Shown here: piece by piece, positions 52,477-60,023 of the stretch
How positions within the stretch are numbered: position 1 is the first letter of the stretch
Layout of the letters: each line of letters begins with the position of its first letter
Source: Marivita sp. S6314
GTDB taxonomy: Bacteria > Pseudomonadota > Alphaproteobacteria > Rhodobacterales > Rhodobacteraceae
Direction: 5' to 3'
Assembly: GCF_023015985.1 (NCBI RefSeq)
Contig: NZ_JALKAO010000006.1
Location: forward strand, 62,001 to 126,000
Length of the DNA stretch: 64,000 nucleotides
Translations under genes and position numbers: made by a program
Notes under the pieces: model-generated
What the model was told of the DNA's origin: nothing
Databases searched by the model: none
Seen by the model: only the letters and a program-made list of their open reading frames with translations

Positions 52477-54411
52477 ATGTCTGTGACCTCGGATCTGATG
52501 GAACTGCGCGAAAGCGAAATTGTGAAGCATTATCCGGCTGCCAATGCGTTGCTTGACGGGTTTGATCACACGCCGCGCATTGCTGCCGGGACGCAGCCTG
52601 CCGTGGCAGAGCGGTCGGCAGGCCTTGGCACGCGGCGGCGGTTTCGGACCACGACACCGGGATTGGTCACCCGATCCACGGCGCGGGCCGAAGGGGTGCA
52701 CCTGTTGGACAGGATTGCAGCATCGGATGACGATGATCCGCTTGTCTCTCCGGCACAGGCATCGGTCATGCATGGCCTGCGGCGCGGGCTGGCGATTGCC
52801 TTGGCGATGGGCGAGGCGTTTTCAGAGGCGACGGGATTGGCCGATCTGAAGCGCGCGAATTTGCAGGGATCTTTGGGTGCAGATCGCAAGGCGGAGTTCA
52901 CCGCGCTTTTGGAGGCCGAAGCGTTGGCGCTGGGGCATGTTTTTGCTAATGCCTGCGCCTATCTGCTGGCTTCGCAGGCGAGTGAGGTTTCGGTTGAAAT
53001 CGGCGAAGTGCAGGAGGTTCTCACCGACAATGCGCAGCTTGCCCTGCATGGCGCGCTTTGGGAGTTGGACCAGAAGCTGACGCTGCATGCCAGCGATGAC
53101 GCGCGGCTGATCGCGACGGTGCTGGCGTTTGCCGAACAGTTCATGGAACGGGTGTCCCTGCGCGCACAGAATGCGGGGCGGTTGGGGGCGTTTGCGTCTG
53201 CCAACTGGCGGGTGGAGGCAGATGACCTGACAATCCGGGGCTTCACGCCTGCGTCCAAGGCCAAGGGCACCACGCTCACCATGCAGTTCAAAAAGCCGAA
53301 CGAAGTGGTGGGCAACCATATCGCCAAGTATCAGGCGATGCGGCTGGCCAAGATGCTGATGGCTTATGATTTTGAACGCCGGTTGAACCCTTTTGCGGAA
53401 CTGGGGGGCTTCATCTTCACCTTCATGGGCGATGGCGCGCCGGGAACCGGGAAAACCACGCTCATTCAGATGATGGCGGGAATGGTGAACGAGTATTGTC
53501 AGGTGGCGGGCTATCCGTTCCGCTACCAGAACTTCGGCATCGACAATATCGACAGCTACCAAGGCAAATCCGGCCAGAACGCTAAGGCGTTTATCAACAA
53601 CGTGCTGGACCCGTCGGTGATCGGGTTCGGCACCATTGACGACATCGACCAGATCGCGGGCAAGCGGGGAGACCGGCAGTCCAGCGCGGGCCAGCAAGAG
53701 GTCACGGCGGTGTTCATGGAGGCGTTTGCCGGGGCCAACACGGTCGTTCGAGGGAACTGCACGTTCGGGATGTTTTCGAACTACCCCGAGAACGTGGACG
53801 ACGCACTACGCCAGCGGGCGGGGGCGCGGTTCCTCGTGGACGGGCCACAGACGCGGGAGGATTACATCGACATCCTTGCGCTGCTCATGGGCAAGAAGCA
53901 CGACATTCCCTTGGGCGACCATGAACTCTATGCCGCGCAACAGATCAAGAAAGCGGTCGCGGCGTCGTTTGAATCGCACAACCGGCCTAAAGAGATTGGG
54001 CTGCTGGAGGTCTATGACCGTGTGTCGTCGGACATTGGTGCGCTCGACACGATTGCCAAGATGGGCACCTACCTCAAGGCCATTCAGGAGGCCGACCCGC
54101 GCTTTACGGGCCGGGCGATCAAGAACATCACCGATGCGGTGAAGGTCCGCGCGATGGATTTTGAATTGCCGGATGAATGGATGGAGCAGCCGGAGCTGTT
54201 CCTGTTCAAACCGTATGACGAGAAGGCCGCGATGATCGAGGAGTTGCGGCGGCCGATCACGGTCGAGATGGTGATCCAGGAGATCAACCGCTACGCGGAT
54301 TCCGAGTTCAGGTACGCTGACAAGTCGGATGAGGTGGCGATTGACGCGATGGTGCGGGACTTTGGGCGTCAGGAAGAGGCGAAGCGGCGGTATTTGGAGG
54401 GGAAGGGGTAA
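52477..54411 (+). CDS. AAA+ ATPase (locus gene 3)
   Basis: This 644-residue AAA+ protein has a 310-residue N-terminal region, largely helical, that includes LVTRSTARAEGVHLLDRIAA. The ATPase core follows: Walker A at residues 318-328 (GDGAPGTGKTT, Lys326), a Walker-B-like strand near 383-391 (GFGTIDDIDQI), sensor-1 Asn in GMFSNYPENVDDALRQRAGA, and Arg residues nearby that could be arginine fingers. Walker B is unusual: DDID lacks the standard hhhhDE order. The C-terminal part is helical. It has no membrane span. In this setting it probably remodels its coiled-coil or membrane partners (inference). Confidence 0.85.
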   Translation: MSVTSDLMELRESEIVKHYPAANALLDGFDHTPRIAAGTQPAVAERSAGLGTRRRFRTTTPGLVTRSTARAEGVHLLDRIAASDDDDPLVSPAQASVMHGLRRGLAIALAMGEAFSEATGLADLKRANLQGSLGADRKAEFTALLEAEALALGHVFANACAYLLASQASEVSVEIGEVQEVLTDNAQLALHGALWELDQKLTLHASDDARLIATVLAFAEQFMERVSLRAQNAGRLGAFASANWRVEADDLTIRGFTPASKAKGTTLTMQFKKPNEVVGNHIAKYQAMRLAKMLMAYDFERRLNPFAELGGFIFTFMGDGAPGTGKTTLIQMMAGMVNEYCQVAGYPFRYQNFGIDNIDSYQGKSGQNAKAFINNVLDPSVIGFGTIDDIDQIAGKRGDRQSSAGQQEVTAVFMEAFAGANTVVRGNCTFGMFSNYPENVDDALRQRAGARFLVDGPQTREDYIDILALLMGKKHDIPLGDHELYAAQQIKKAVAASFESHNRPKEIGLLEVYDRVSSDIGALDTIAKMGTYLKAIQEADPRFTGRAIKNITDAVKVRAMDFELPDEWMEQPELFLFKPYDEKAAMIEELRRPITVEMVIQEINRYADSEFRYADKSDEVAIDAMVRDFGRQEEAKRRYLEGKG

Positions 54412-55020
54412 GTGTACGAGTTACCGCACACACCAGATATTCTTTCTGCATTTGGCTCGCTCATCACGGGTGTGGCAGCTTTGGCAGGCGCTACAATTGC
54501 TGGTTTCGGTTTGGACCGATGGAAAAAACAACGAAAATGGGAGCAAGAAGATGAACTAGCCCGCCGCCTTTTTGTAGGATTTCGGAAGCGTTATGATGCT
54601 TTCAAAGGTGTGCGAGGCGCATTCTTCTTTGCTGGAGAACTGGCAAAAGCCAAACGAGAATTGGAAGATGTTGGTACAGAATATGATGATACGACAGAAG
54701 GTGCGACAATCATTCGTTGGCAGCGCTTGGAGCGCATTCGCGACGAGCAATACGGTGATATAATTGAAAGTGCAGCTCTTTGGGGCGTTGAGATCGAAAC
54801 GCTCGAAGCAGAGCTGTTACGCATAGAGCAAAGAGTGCTTTTGGCTCAGCAAGAGTATTATCAACTCAACAAAGATAGAAGCACACCGGATGCTCGAAGA
54901 AGCCTCCCGGAAGTCGCGAGAGTAGCCTTTAGTTCCGCTGAAGATCCGACGCACGAGGAATATGAAAAAGTAATTGGCGACGTTCGGCAAATATTAGTTC
55001 GGCGAATGGATCGAAAATGA
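54412..55020 (+). CDS. A/T-richer single-span membrane protein, probable insert (locus gene 4)
   Basis: This 202-residue protein starts with GTG at 54412 (MYELPHTPDILSAFGSLITG), directly against the AAA+ stop, behind a GGAGGGGAAGGGG run. One hydrophobic helix (AFGSLITGVAALAGATIAGF) anchors it. The rest is charged and probably coiled-coil (ELAKAKRELEDVGTEYDDTT, EIETLEAELLRIEQRVLLAQ). Codon use differs from its neighbours: bases 54661-54720 hold 25 G/C of 60. I recognise no family. It looks like a later arrival placed within the locus, similar in build to small membrane-anchored effector proteins of unknown role. Confidence 0.75.
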   Translation: MYELPHTPDILSAFGSLITGVAALAGATIAGFGLDRWKKQRKWEQEDELARRLFVGFRKRYDAFKGVRGAFFFAGELAKAKRELEDVGTEYDDTTEGATIIRWQRLERIRDEQYGDIIESAALWGVEIETLEAELLRIEQRVLLAQQEYYQLNKDRSTPDARRSLPEVARVAFSSAEDPTHEEYEKVIGDVRQILVRRMDRK

Positions 55021-55086
55021 GGCGAATTAATCTTTCACCAAACAGACTTCTTGTGAGGGCTTCAGCCTGCGCGGCAAAGCCGCGAC

Positions 55087-55143
55087 GCGCCCGACCCGCC
55101 CCCCAGGGCGGGCGCGTTCCGCACCCACCCTCGGGTCGGGCGC
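55087..55143. other. Large GC-rich hairpin after the inserted gene
   Basis: GCGCCCGACCC (55087-55097) and GGGTCGGGCGC (55133-55143) form an 11-base-pair perfect stem. An alternative inner stem CCCGCCC-CCCA-GGGCGGG lies at 55095-55112. It sits in the 154-base spacer between the A/T-richer gene and the next locus gene and may terminate the insert. Confidence 0.6.
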
Positions 55144-55174
55144 ATCGCTTTGTGCTATGTGTTAGGTGTAAAGC

Positions 55175-56509
55175 ATGAACCGCCTCATCCAATCCGGCCT
55201 GATGTTCGGCAACCTGATCCATGTGACCTCACCTGCGCTGGTGGAGCGGTACAACCGGGCGCTCAAACATCTGACGGGCAAGACCACCGAACAAACCGAT
55301 TTCCACATCGACATCTCTGGCTTCTCACCCGAGATCGGGGACGAATTGAACGATCCGCTCTACCTCAACCACAACGGGGTGAACCGGCAGTTCATTCTGC
55401 TGACGACGCAACAGAAGACGGCGCCGCTGCTCGAGGCGAAGTTCTCGACCTCGCGGGGGATTTTGCGGCAGTTCATTGAAGCGAACGAAAGCCAGTTGTT
55501 CGCGCTCACCGCCAAGGATGCGGTGGCGGGGGAGCTGGTGAATTCGGTGTTTGACGTCACCAGCCCCGCGCGCCTGTTTGATATCGGCACAATCACGATC
55601 GAGGCGGATACGACCCAAGGCACGCTGCGCGATGCGGACAGGCTGGCCTCTCTCGTGGACCGGTTCAAGACGGAAGACGACGGTTGGCACGATGACGTGC
55701 TGATTGCAGAGATGATCGGCCTCGCGAAACGCACGGGTGACGTGGTGCGCAATCCGGTGCGGCTCAAGGAGATGAGCTTCAGCCAGGAGAATTTCCACAC
55801 CAGCCATTTCGGCGGGCTCTATGTCTTTCAGGGGATGGATCACCCGGCGGTGATTTCGTCGGGTGAGGCGGTGGAGGACGTGCCCATCAAGTACAGTTTC
55901 GGCTTCAAGCATCGCAACCAAATCGCGAAATTTCTGGAATACAACGATCTGGTGGAACCCATCGTCAAGGCGCGTGGCATTGATGCGGCGGCGATCCTGC
56001 GGCAGAAGATGGATTTCATCGTGGTCGATGCAGCCGGTGATGCGCAGGTCGATCTGACCGGGGCCACAAGGCGCGACATTCGCGGTCTGGCGCGGCGCAT
56101 CTCGGATCGGTTGCCGCCGGAATGGCACGCGCTTCAGAAGCTTGTGCAATGGGCGGAAGGCGACGCAAGCTGGCCGCGGATCAGCAGCGACCATCCGGCC
56201 TATTTCTACACGCTGCGCGCGGCGGATGTGCCGGATGCGGACCTTGTGAACATGTTGCTGTCAGAACTGTCGCCCAAGGATATCCGGCAGCTTTATATCT
56301 GCCACAAGGAAGAGTTCTACCGCCGCTATCGCGGCTGGAGCGACACCAAGAAGGCCTATGTCGTCGATTTCCTGACCCGTGAATACGTGGCCGACAAGGC
56401 CGGTGCGCGCGAGGCGCTCTTCGGCCATGACGCGCCGCTTGAAGAACCGGCACCAATCCGCGACGATATCGTGGCGCGCGTTGGCCCCTGGGGCGCTGTA
56501 CGGAGGTAA
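55175..56509 (+). CDS. Conserved 444-residue protein, DUF6638-like (locus gene 5)
   Basis: This soluble protein starts MNRLIQSGLMFGNLIHVTSP. I believe it matches an uncharacterised family described from Rhodobacterales (DUF6638), but I have not been able to search. Notable segments are LVERYNRALKHLTGKTTEQT, the central HFGGLYVFQGMDHPAVISSG and the C-terminal IRQLYICHKEEFYRRYRGWS. No enzyme motif is evident. The next gene starts 2 bases after its stop, so it is part of one transcript with the small membrane protein and the DUF1523 gene. Confidence 0.8.
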   Translation: MNRLIQSGLMFGNLIHVTSPALVERYNRALKHLTGKTTEQTDFHIDISGFSPEIGDELNDPLYLNHNGVNRQFILLTTQQKTAPLLEAKFSTSRGILRQFIEANESQLFALTAKDAVAGELVNSVFDVTSPARLFDIGTITIEADTTQGTLRDADRLASLVDRFKTEDDGWHDDVLIAEMIGLAKRTGDVVRNPVRLKEMSFSQENFHTSHFGGLYVFQGMDHPAVISSGEAVEDVPIKYSFGFKHRNQIAKFLEYNDLVEPIVKARGIDAAAILRQKMDFIVVDAAGDAQVDLTGATRRDIRGLARRISDRLPPEWHALQKLVQWAEGDASWPRISSDHPAYFYTLRAADVPDADLVNMLLSELSPKDIRQLYICHKEEFYRRYRGWSDTKKAYVVDFLTREYVADKAGAREALFGHDAPLEEPAPIRDDIVARVGPWGAVRR

Positions 56510-56511
56510 CT

Positions 56512-56778
56512 ATGTTTGCACTTGGTCGGTTGTTGGTGATCGGGTTTCTTGTCCTGAGTGTCGTCTATATCTGCGTGTCGCTCTATTCCCGCGCGGTGCG
56601 GCGCGATAAACTGGAAAAGGAATGGGACGAAGACATCCAGCAGGGCGACCGAGAGACCTTTGTCGAGGCCGGTTTGCGCGAGTATGACGGATCTCTGCGC
56701 CGCAAGCTTATTCTGGGGGTGTATATTGTGCCCCTGACGCTTATGTCTGCGATCATCTATTTCACGAATTTCCACTAG
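56512..56778 (+). CDS. Small two-helix membrane protein (locus gene 6)
   Basis: This 88-residue protein has an N-terminal helix (ALGRLLVIGFLVLSVVYICV) and a C-terminal helix (LILGVYIVPLTLMSAIIYFT). A charged, acidic cytoplasmic or periplasmic loop (RRDKLEKEWDEDIQQGDRET) lies between them. No family is recognised. It starts 2 bases after the DUF6638-like gene and ends 12 bases before the DUF1523-type gene, so it looks like a dedicated membrane component of the locus. Confidence 0.75.
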   Translation: MFALGRLLVIGFLVLSVVYICVSLYSRAVRRDKLEKEWDEDIQQGDRETFVEAGLREYDGSLRRKLILGVYIVPLTLMSAIIYFTNFH

Positions 56779-56790
56779 GGGGACACCGCC

Positions 56791-57435
56791 GTGGGTTATA
56801 TCAAGTGGGCTATCATCCTGACGTTCTGGTCCCTTTTCGCGGCGTTCCTGCATTACACGCTGCCGCAACATGACGTGGCACGGATCACCGACACTGAAGT
56901 GCGCCGCATCGACCCCGGTGAAAACCGCTGGTTCTGGGCATCGGCGGATGCGGGCAGCGATGCGACCCTAGGCAATCGGGACGTGTTCTTCATCTCGGCC
57001 GTTCTGACCAATGGCAAGGTCATGGTGTACCGAAACGAGGACACCAGCTGGGGCTGGCCGCCGTATTTCAAGTTCGACACCTCCAACCTGCAGGCCGAAG
57101 CGGCAGACCTGCGCAGCACGTCGGCCGATCCGCAATGGGTCGTGATCCGGCATTACGGGTGGCGGAACGAATTCCTGACCATCTTTCCAAACGCGATCTC
57201 GATTCGCGCGGTGGACAGTCCGGATCAGCGGATCATCCCCTGGATCAATATCATCATCCTGACCACGCTTGCCGCGATCTTCTGGGCGATTTGGGTCCGG
57301 TGGAGACGCTTCCGTCAGGCCCGGATCGATCCGGTTCTGGAAGACATGAACGAAGGTCTTGAGGCCGCGGGTGACAGCATTGCCGAAAAGCGAAGCGGCA
57401 TCCGCAGGTGGCTGGACAGCTGGAAGTCAAAGTAA
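56791..57435 (+). CDS. DUF1523-type membrane protein (locus gene 7)
   Basis: This 214-residue protein starts with GTG at 56791 behind AGGGGGA. It has an N-terminal helix (GYIKWAIILTFWSLFAAFLH) and a second near 150-170 (IIPWINIIILTTLAAIFWAI). The segment between them, about 120 residues, is probably periplasmic. The strand-rich TDTEVRRIDPGENRWFWASA and the GKVMVYRNEDTSWGWPPYFK segment, with RHYGWRNEFLTIFPNAISIR, are marks of DUF1523. A basic cytoplasmic tail ends the chain. It closes the locus. Confidence 0.82.
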   Translation: MGYIKWAIILTFWSLFAAFLHYTLPQHDVARITDTEVRRIDPGENRWFWASADAGSDATLGNRDVFFISAVLTNGKVMVYRNEDTSWGWPPYFKFDTSNLQAEAADLRSTSADPQWVVIRHYGWRNEFLTIFPNAISIRAVDSPDQRIIPWINIIILTTLAAIFWAIWVRWRRFRQARIDPVLEDMNEGLEAAGDSIAEKRSGIRRWLDSWKSK

Positions 57436-57496
57436 CGCCCTTGCCAAACCTGTGCGGTTGCGGTCACTGTCTTGCAAACGCATGCAGCGAGGTAAC

Positions 57497-58021
57497 ATGG
57501 CTGGCGCACGACCGGAACAGGCGGTTCTGACCCGCGACACGGATTTGTCCAAAACAGACGACACGCGACGCGTGATCGAAGGGATGGTTGATGGTCTGAA
57601 CGATCATCGCATCGCCGATATCGGCGAGTTTTTCGCGGAAGGCTTCCGCTGGATGGGCAACACAGGGTGCGGAACCAAAGAGGGCTTGCGGGACTTTCAG
57701 GAAAATTGGCAAAAGCCGTTCCAGGCCGCGTTTTCCGACAAGGTCTGTATCGACGAAGCGCGCCTTTACATGGGCGAATGGGCGGCGGCCTTTGGTCGGC
57801 AAGAGGCCGTGCATTCCGGAATGTTCATGGGGGTAGAGCCGACCGGCAAGAAGGTCACCATCCGCTACATGGATTTCTGGAAGGTCGTGGATGGAAAAAT
57901 CGTCGACAATTACGTGATGGTCGATTTCCCCCACGTGCTGGCCCAACTGGGCGTTGACGTGTTCAACGGCGAAGGCTGGGAAGCCTTTGACAGGGGCGAA
58001 AAGGCCCCACCCGAACCATGA
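57497..58021 (+). CDS. SnoaL-like ester-cyclase-type protein, copy B
   Basis: This single NTF2/SnoaL-fold protein of 174 residues starts at 57497 (MAGARPEQAVLTRDTDLSKT) behind GAGG. It has the helix-strand pattern GMVDGLNDHRIADIGEFFAE, EGLRDFQENWQKPFQAAF and, on the sheet, VTIRYMDFWKVVDGKIVDNY, then VMVDFPHVLAQLGVDVFNGE. It overlaps the LacI-type gene by 4 bases (ATGA), so the regulator and this protein are translated together. No substrate is evident. It shares its C-terminal pattern with the protein at 47758. Confidence 0.82.
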   Translation: MAGARPEQAVLTRDTDLSKTDDTRRVIEGMVDGLNDHRIADIGEFFAEGFRWMGNTGCGTKEGLRDFQENWQKPFQAAFSDKVCIDEARLYMGEWAAAFGRQEAVHSGMFMGVEPTGKKVTIRYMDFWKVVDGKIVDNYVMVDFPHVLAQLGVDVFNGEGWEAFDRGEKAPPEP

Positions 58022-59016
58022 GCCCGACCGGGAAGGTGACGTCTCTGGACGTTGCCAAACGCGCGGGCGTCAGCCGCTCTGCGGTCAGCCGGGTGTTTAC
58101 ACCGGGCGCGTCGGTCAGTGAACGCACCGCGCAAAAAGTCCGCGACGCGGCGGATGCGCTTGGATATCGCCCGAACGTTCTGGCCCGTGCCATGCTGACC
58201 GGCAAGAGCAAGATCATCGGGCTGGTGGTTGCCTATCTCGACAACCATTTCTACCCGAAGATCCTTGAGCTTTTGTCCGAGGCGCTGGAGCGCGAAGGGT
58301 ATCACGTGCTGGTTTTCATGGCCTCGCACACCGCCAGCGATATCGAAGATGTGGTGAGCCAGATCCTGGACTATCAGGTTGACGGGCTGGTGCTGGCGTC
58401 AGTTGCGCTTAGCTCTGATCTTGCGGATCGGTGCCGTGCATCGGGGGTTCCGGTTGTGTTGTTCAACCGGAAGGTCGAGATCGAAGGCGAGCTTGCGGTT
58501 GTGTCGGACAACCGAACGGGCGGACAGATCGTGGCACAGCATTTGATTGACCTTGGGCGCACGCGGATTGGCCATATTGCGGGTTGGGAAGGCGCAAGCA
58601 CGCAGCGTGATCGCGAGGCGGGCTTTATGGAAGGGCTGCGCGCCGCGGGTCTGGGCCTTTATGCGCGCGAGGTGGGGGATTTTCGGCTCAATCGCGCAAA
58701 GGATGCGGCGCGGCGCATGTTTGACACCGATGCGCGGCCGGATGCCGTTTTTGTGGCCAACGACTACATGGCGTTTGGCGTGATGGATGTTTTGCGGGCG
58801 GAACTCGGATTACGTGTGCCGCAAGACGTTGCCGTGGTGGGCTTTGACGATGTGCCCAGCGCGGGTTGGCCTGCCTATGATCTGACGACGGTTCGGCAGA
58901 ACGCGGCGGCGATGGTGGATGCGACGGTGGCGGCACTCATCACGGAAATCAGCGGGGAGCGCGTGGATGCGCCGGACCCGCTTGCTGTTGAACTGGTCAA
59001 ACGCGGCACGACGTGA
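58018..59016 (+). CDS. LacI-family transcriptional regulator
   Basis: This 332-residue regulator has the LacI HTH and hinge at the N-terminus (SLDVAKRAGVSRSAVSRVFT, RDAADALGYRPNVLARAMLT) and a periplasmic-binding-protein-like effector domain (IIGLVVAYLDNHFYPKILEL, AVVGFDDVPSAGWPAYDLTT). The ligand is unknown. It overlaps the SnoaL-like gene upstream by ATGA and ends 20 bases from the convergent double SnoaL gene of the molybdoenzyme operon. Control of these SnoaL genes is a reasonable inference. Confidence 0.9.
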   Translation: MSPTGKVTSLDVAKRAGVSRSAVSRVFTPGASVSERTAQKVRDAADALGYRPNVLARAMLTGKSKIIGLVVAYLDNHFYPKILELLSEALEREGYHVLVFMASHTASDIEDVVSQILDYQVDGLVLASVALSSDLADRCRASGVPVVLFNRKVEIEGELAVVSDNRTGGQIVAQHLIDLGRTRIGHIAGWEGASTQRDREAGFMEGLRAAGLGLYAREVGDFRLNRAKDAARRMFDTDARPDAVFVANDYMAFGVMDVLRAELGLRVPQDVAVVGFDDVPSAGWPAYDLTTVRQNAAAMVDATVAALITEISGERVDAPDPLAVELVKRGTT

Positions 59017-59036
59017 ACCGGCAAACGCGACGCGTC

Positions 59037-60020
59037 TTACAGATCGCCGGTGCCCAGCAATATCTGTTTCCAGATCGCGGTCTCGTCGATCAGTGTCCAT
59101 TCCCTGCGTACACCATAAGGGCCGAATTCAGCATGGGTGATTCCCATGATGTAAACCTCTGCCTGGGTCGGCGTGCCGAACATGCCCCAGCCGGCATGCG
59201 CGCCGTGTAAGGACCAGCGCACCGCTGCACGCGGTGGCGACAGTGGGTCGTCCATGCCAACCGCGTGGTCAATCGAGAACGCGGCATTGGGAAACGCCGC
59301 ATGTAGCGACATCCAGAACCGGTCCGCATCCTGGTGCCCGACGCCGTCAACGTTACCCGGATAGGCCAATTCCGCCGCGCGATCATATTCGGTAGGGACA
59401 ATCGACATCTCTGCAGACGCCATCCGCGTCAGGATATCAGCAAGCTTTTCGCCCCATTCGCTGTCATTGCCTTTGCCGGAATAGGGCCCCGGAAGATCGG
59501 TGGCAGGTGTCATCGGTTTGACGCAGGCGTCAGGACCACCTTCACGCGCAATCAGGTCGCGCGTCCAGGTTACGACATCCTGCCCCATCTGGCGCACAAT
59601 CGCGCCCTGGTCGCGGACCAGCCATTCGTCCTGAACACCGTTTTCGCGGCACCAGCAATCAGCAAGAATGCGATACGCAAGTTTGTGCCCGGTGGGCGCA
59701 CCGTACATGCCTGCGCCTTCATGGGTCGCCGTGCAATAGAGCCGGTGGGATGACAGGAAGCTGTCTTCGCCCGTCGGACACCATATCACGTCTTCCCCAA
59801 GCAATTCGCGGTTTGGAAATTCAGCCAGCGTTGCCTGCGTTGCCGCGATAATCCCCGCATTGCCCTTGATCACGGATGCAGGTGAGCGAACGACGAGGTC
59901 AGGTCCGTAGTAGTCGTGCAGCGTGTGGATCCCGCGATCTTCCCAGATATCCTTGGTAATCCCCAGAATGTAATCCGGCACATTGGCCCAACGCGGATCG
60001 AACCCCGGCATGAATGACAT
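59037..60020 (-). CDS. Double SnoaL-like protein at the end of the soe operon, copy C
   Basis: This 327-residue protein starts MSFMPGFDPRWANVPDYILG and contains two SnoaL/NTF2-type halves. One covers DIWEDRGIHTLHDYYGPDLV to DCWCRENGVQDEWLVRDQGA. The other covers WGEKLADILTRMASAEMSIV to THAEFGPYGVRREWTLIDET. The first ATG lies 3 bases after the soeC stop, so it is co-transcribed with the molybdoenzyme. No role for such a protein in sulfite oxidation is known to me. It may act on a partner substrate or be a neighbour by chance. Confidence 0.8.
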   Translation of the reverse strand: MSFMPGFDPRWANVPDYILGITKDIWEDRGIHTLHDYYGPDLVVRSPASVIKGNAGIIAATQATLAEFPNRELLGEDVIWCPTGEDSFLSSHRLYCTATHEGAGMYGAPTGHKLAYRILADCWCRENGVQDEWLVRDQGAIVRQMGQDVVTWTRDLIAREGGPDACVKPMTPATDLPGPYSGKGNDSEWGEKLADILTRMASAEMSIVPTEYDRAAELAYPGNVDGVGHQDADRFWMSLHAAFPNAAFSIDHAVGMDDPLSPPRAAVRWSLHGAHAGWGMFGTPTQAEVYIMGITHAEFGPYGVRREWTLIDETAIWKQILLGTGDL

Positions 60021-60023
60021 GAT

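Noticed and set aside
54412-55020. Possible prophage or insertion sequence at the A/T-richer gene
   Set aside because: No transposase, integrase or flanking direct repeats were visible; only one gene with unusual composition is present.
55087-55143. Attachment site or integron-type attC hairpin
   Set aside because: The stem is long and GC-rich, but there is no integrase, no gene cassette array and no core-site sequence, so a terminator or plain hairpin is more likely.
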